From: Deltaproteobacteria bacterium
GTDB taxonomy: Bacteria; Desulfobacterota; Desulfobacteria; Desulfobacterales; SURF-15
Length of the DNA stretch: 23,209 nucleotides
Direction: 5' to 3'
Assembly (NCBI GenBank): GCA_024644775.1
Contig: JAHEHB010000027.1
Location: 1 to 23,209, forward strand
Each line of letters opens with the position of its first letter. The stretch's first letter is position 1. Positions 23,098 through 23,209 of this stretch are shown here, one piece after another. A program made the position numbers and the translations under genes. Below the pieces are notes generated by a model, which was given only the letters and a program-made list of their open reading frames with translations, did not search any database and was not told where the DNA came from.

Positions 23098-23209
23098 TAT
23101 ATCGCTGACGACACCCGCACCCACGGTCCGCCCCCCTTCTCGGATCGCAAACCGTACTTCCTTTTCCATCGCAATCGGTGTGATCAGCTCCGCTGTTATC
23201 GTTACATTA
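23089..23209 (-). CDS. tuf: elongation factor Tu, C-terminal part (truncated by window end)
   Basis: The last 39 residues and TAA stop (23089-23091) are visible. [10 protein letters not shown], then [16 protein letters not shown] and final I-L-E are the domain 3 end of EF-Tu, which carries aminoacyl-tRNA to the ribosome. The GTPase domain lies outside the window. Placement before rpsJ is the classical str-S10 junction. The stop lies within the third copy of the 15-bp repeat. Confidence 0.95.
   Translation of the reverse strand, partial: NVTITAELITPIAMEKEVRFAIREGGRTVGAGVVSDILE

Overview
The window is a stretch of a bacterial chromosome that looks like a sulfate-reducing deltaproteobacterium (Desulfobacterota, Desulfobacterales-like). 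This rests on the small acidic 2[4Fe-4S] ferredoxin, the anaerobe-type stress genes, the dctPQM TRAP system and the gene content; no search was run. The right two thirds is a conserved housekeeping block. The left third is accessory, mixed-strand metabolic and signalling genes.

Layout, left to right. (1) 1-1625, plus strand: the 3' end of thymidylate kinase (tmk), an unrecognised 335-aa protein directly behind it, then a ferredoxin with its own promoter, ended by a strong hairpin at 1644-1676. (2) 1734-2786, minus strand: a UspA-type stress protein and a rubrerythrin-like ferritin-fold protein. (3) 3121-6112, minus: a complete tripartite TRAP transporter (dctP, dctQ, dctM) with an intrinsic terminator between dctP and dctQ. 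(4) 6347-6901, minus: a response regulator with an unfamiliar C-terminal domain. (5) 7337-8437, plus: a diguanylate cyclase with a DUF484/GAF-like sensor. (6) 8436-8616: a 181-bp near-complete palindrome lying exactly between the stop codons of the convergent cyclase and rplQ genes. (7) 8616-23209, minus: the fused str/S10/spc/alpha ribosomal cluster in the order tuf, rpsJ, rplC, rplD, rplW, rplB, rpsS, rplV, rpsC, rplP, rpmC, rpsQ, rplN, rplX, rplE, rpsN, rpsH, rplF, rplR, rpsE, rpmD, rplO, secY, infA, rpmJ, rpsM, rpsK, rpsD, rpoA, rplQ. The adk and map genes often found after secY are absent.

The ribosomal block supplies 26 ribosomal proteins, IF-1, the SecY channel and RNA polymerase alpha from what is probably one long transcription unit. 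It ends at an intrinsic terminator at 8361-8398 that lies inside the 3' end of the opposing cyclase gene. Four of its genes (rpsC, rpsN, rpsE, rpsD) start with TTG and one (rpsM) with GTG. All five encode 30S proteins and have strong Shine-Dalgarno sequences; all 16 large-subunit genes start with ATG.

The main unexplained structure is in the spacers. There is the 181-bp palindrome, three separate degenerate heptanucleotide tandem arrays with different consensus sequences (3032-3091, 12209-12286, 16223-16250), an exact 15-bp-period triplicate between tuf and rpsJ, and a perfect 15-bp-stem hairpin between rplC and rplD. I see no CRISPR array, tRNA, rRNA, transposase or defence system.
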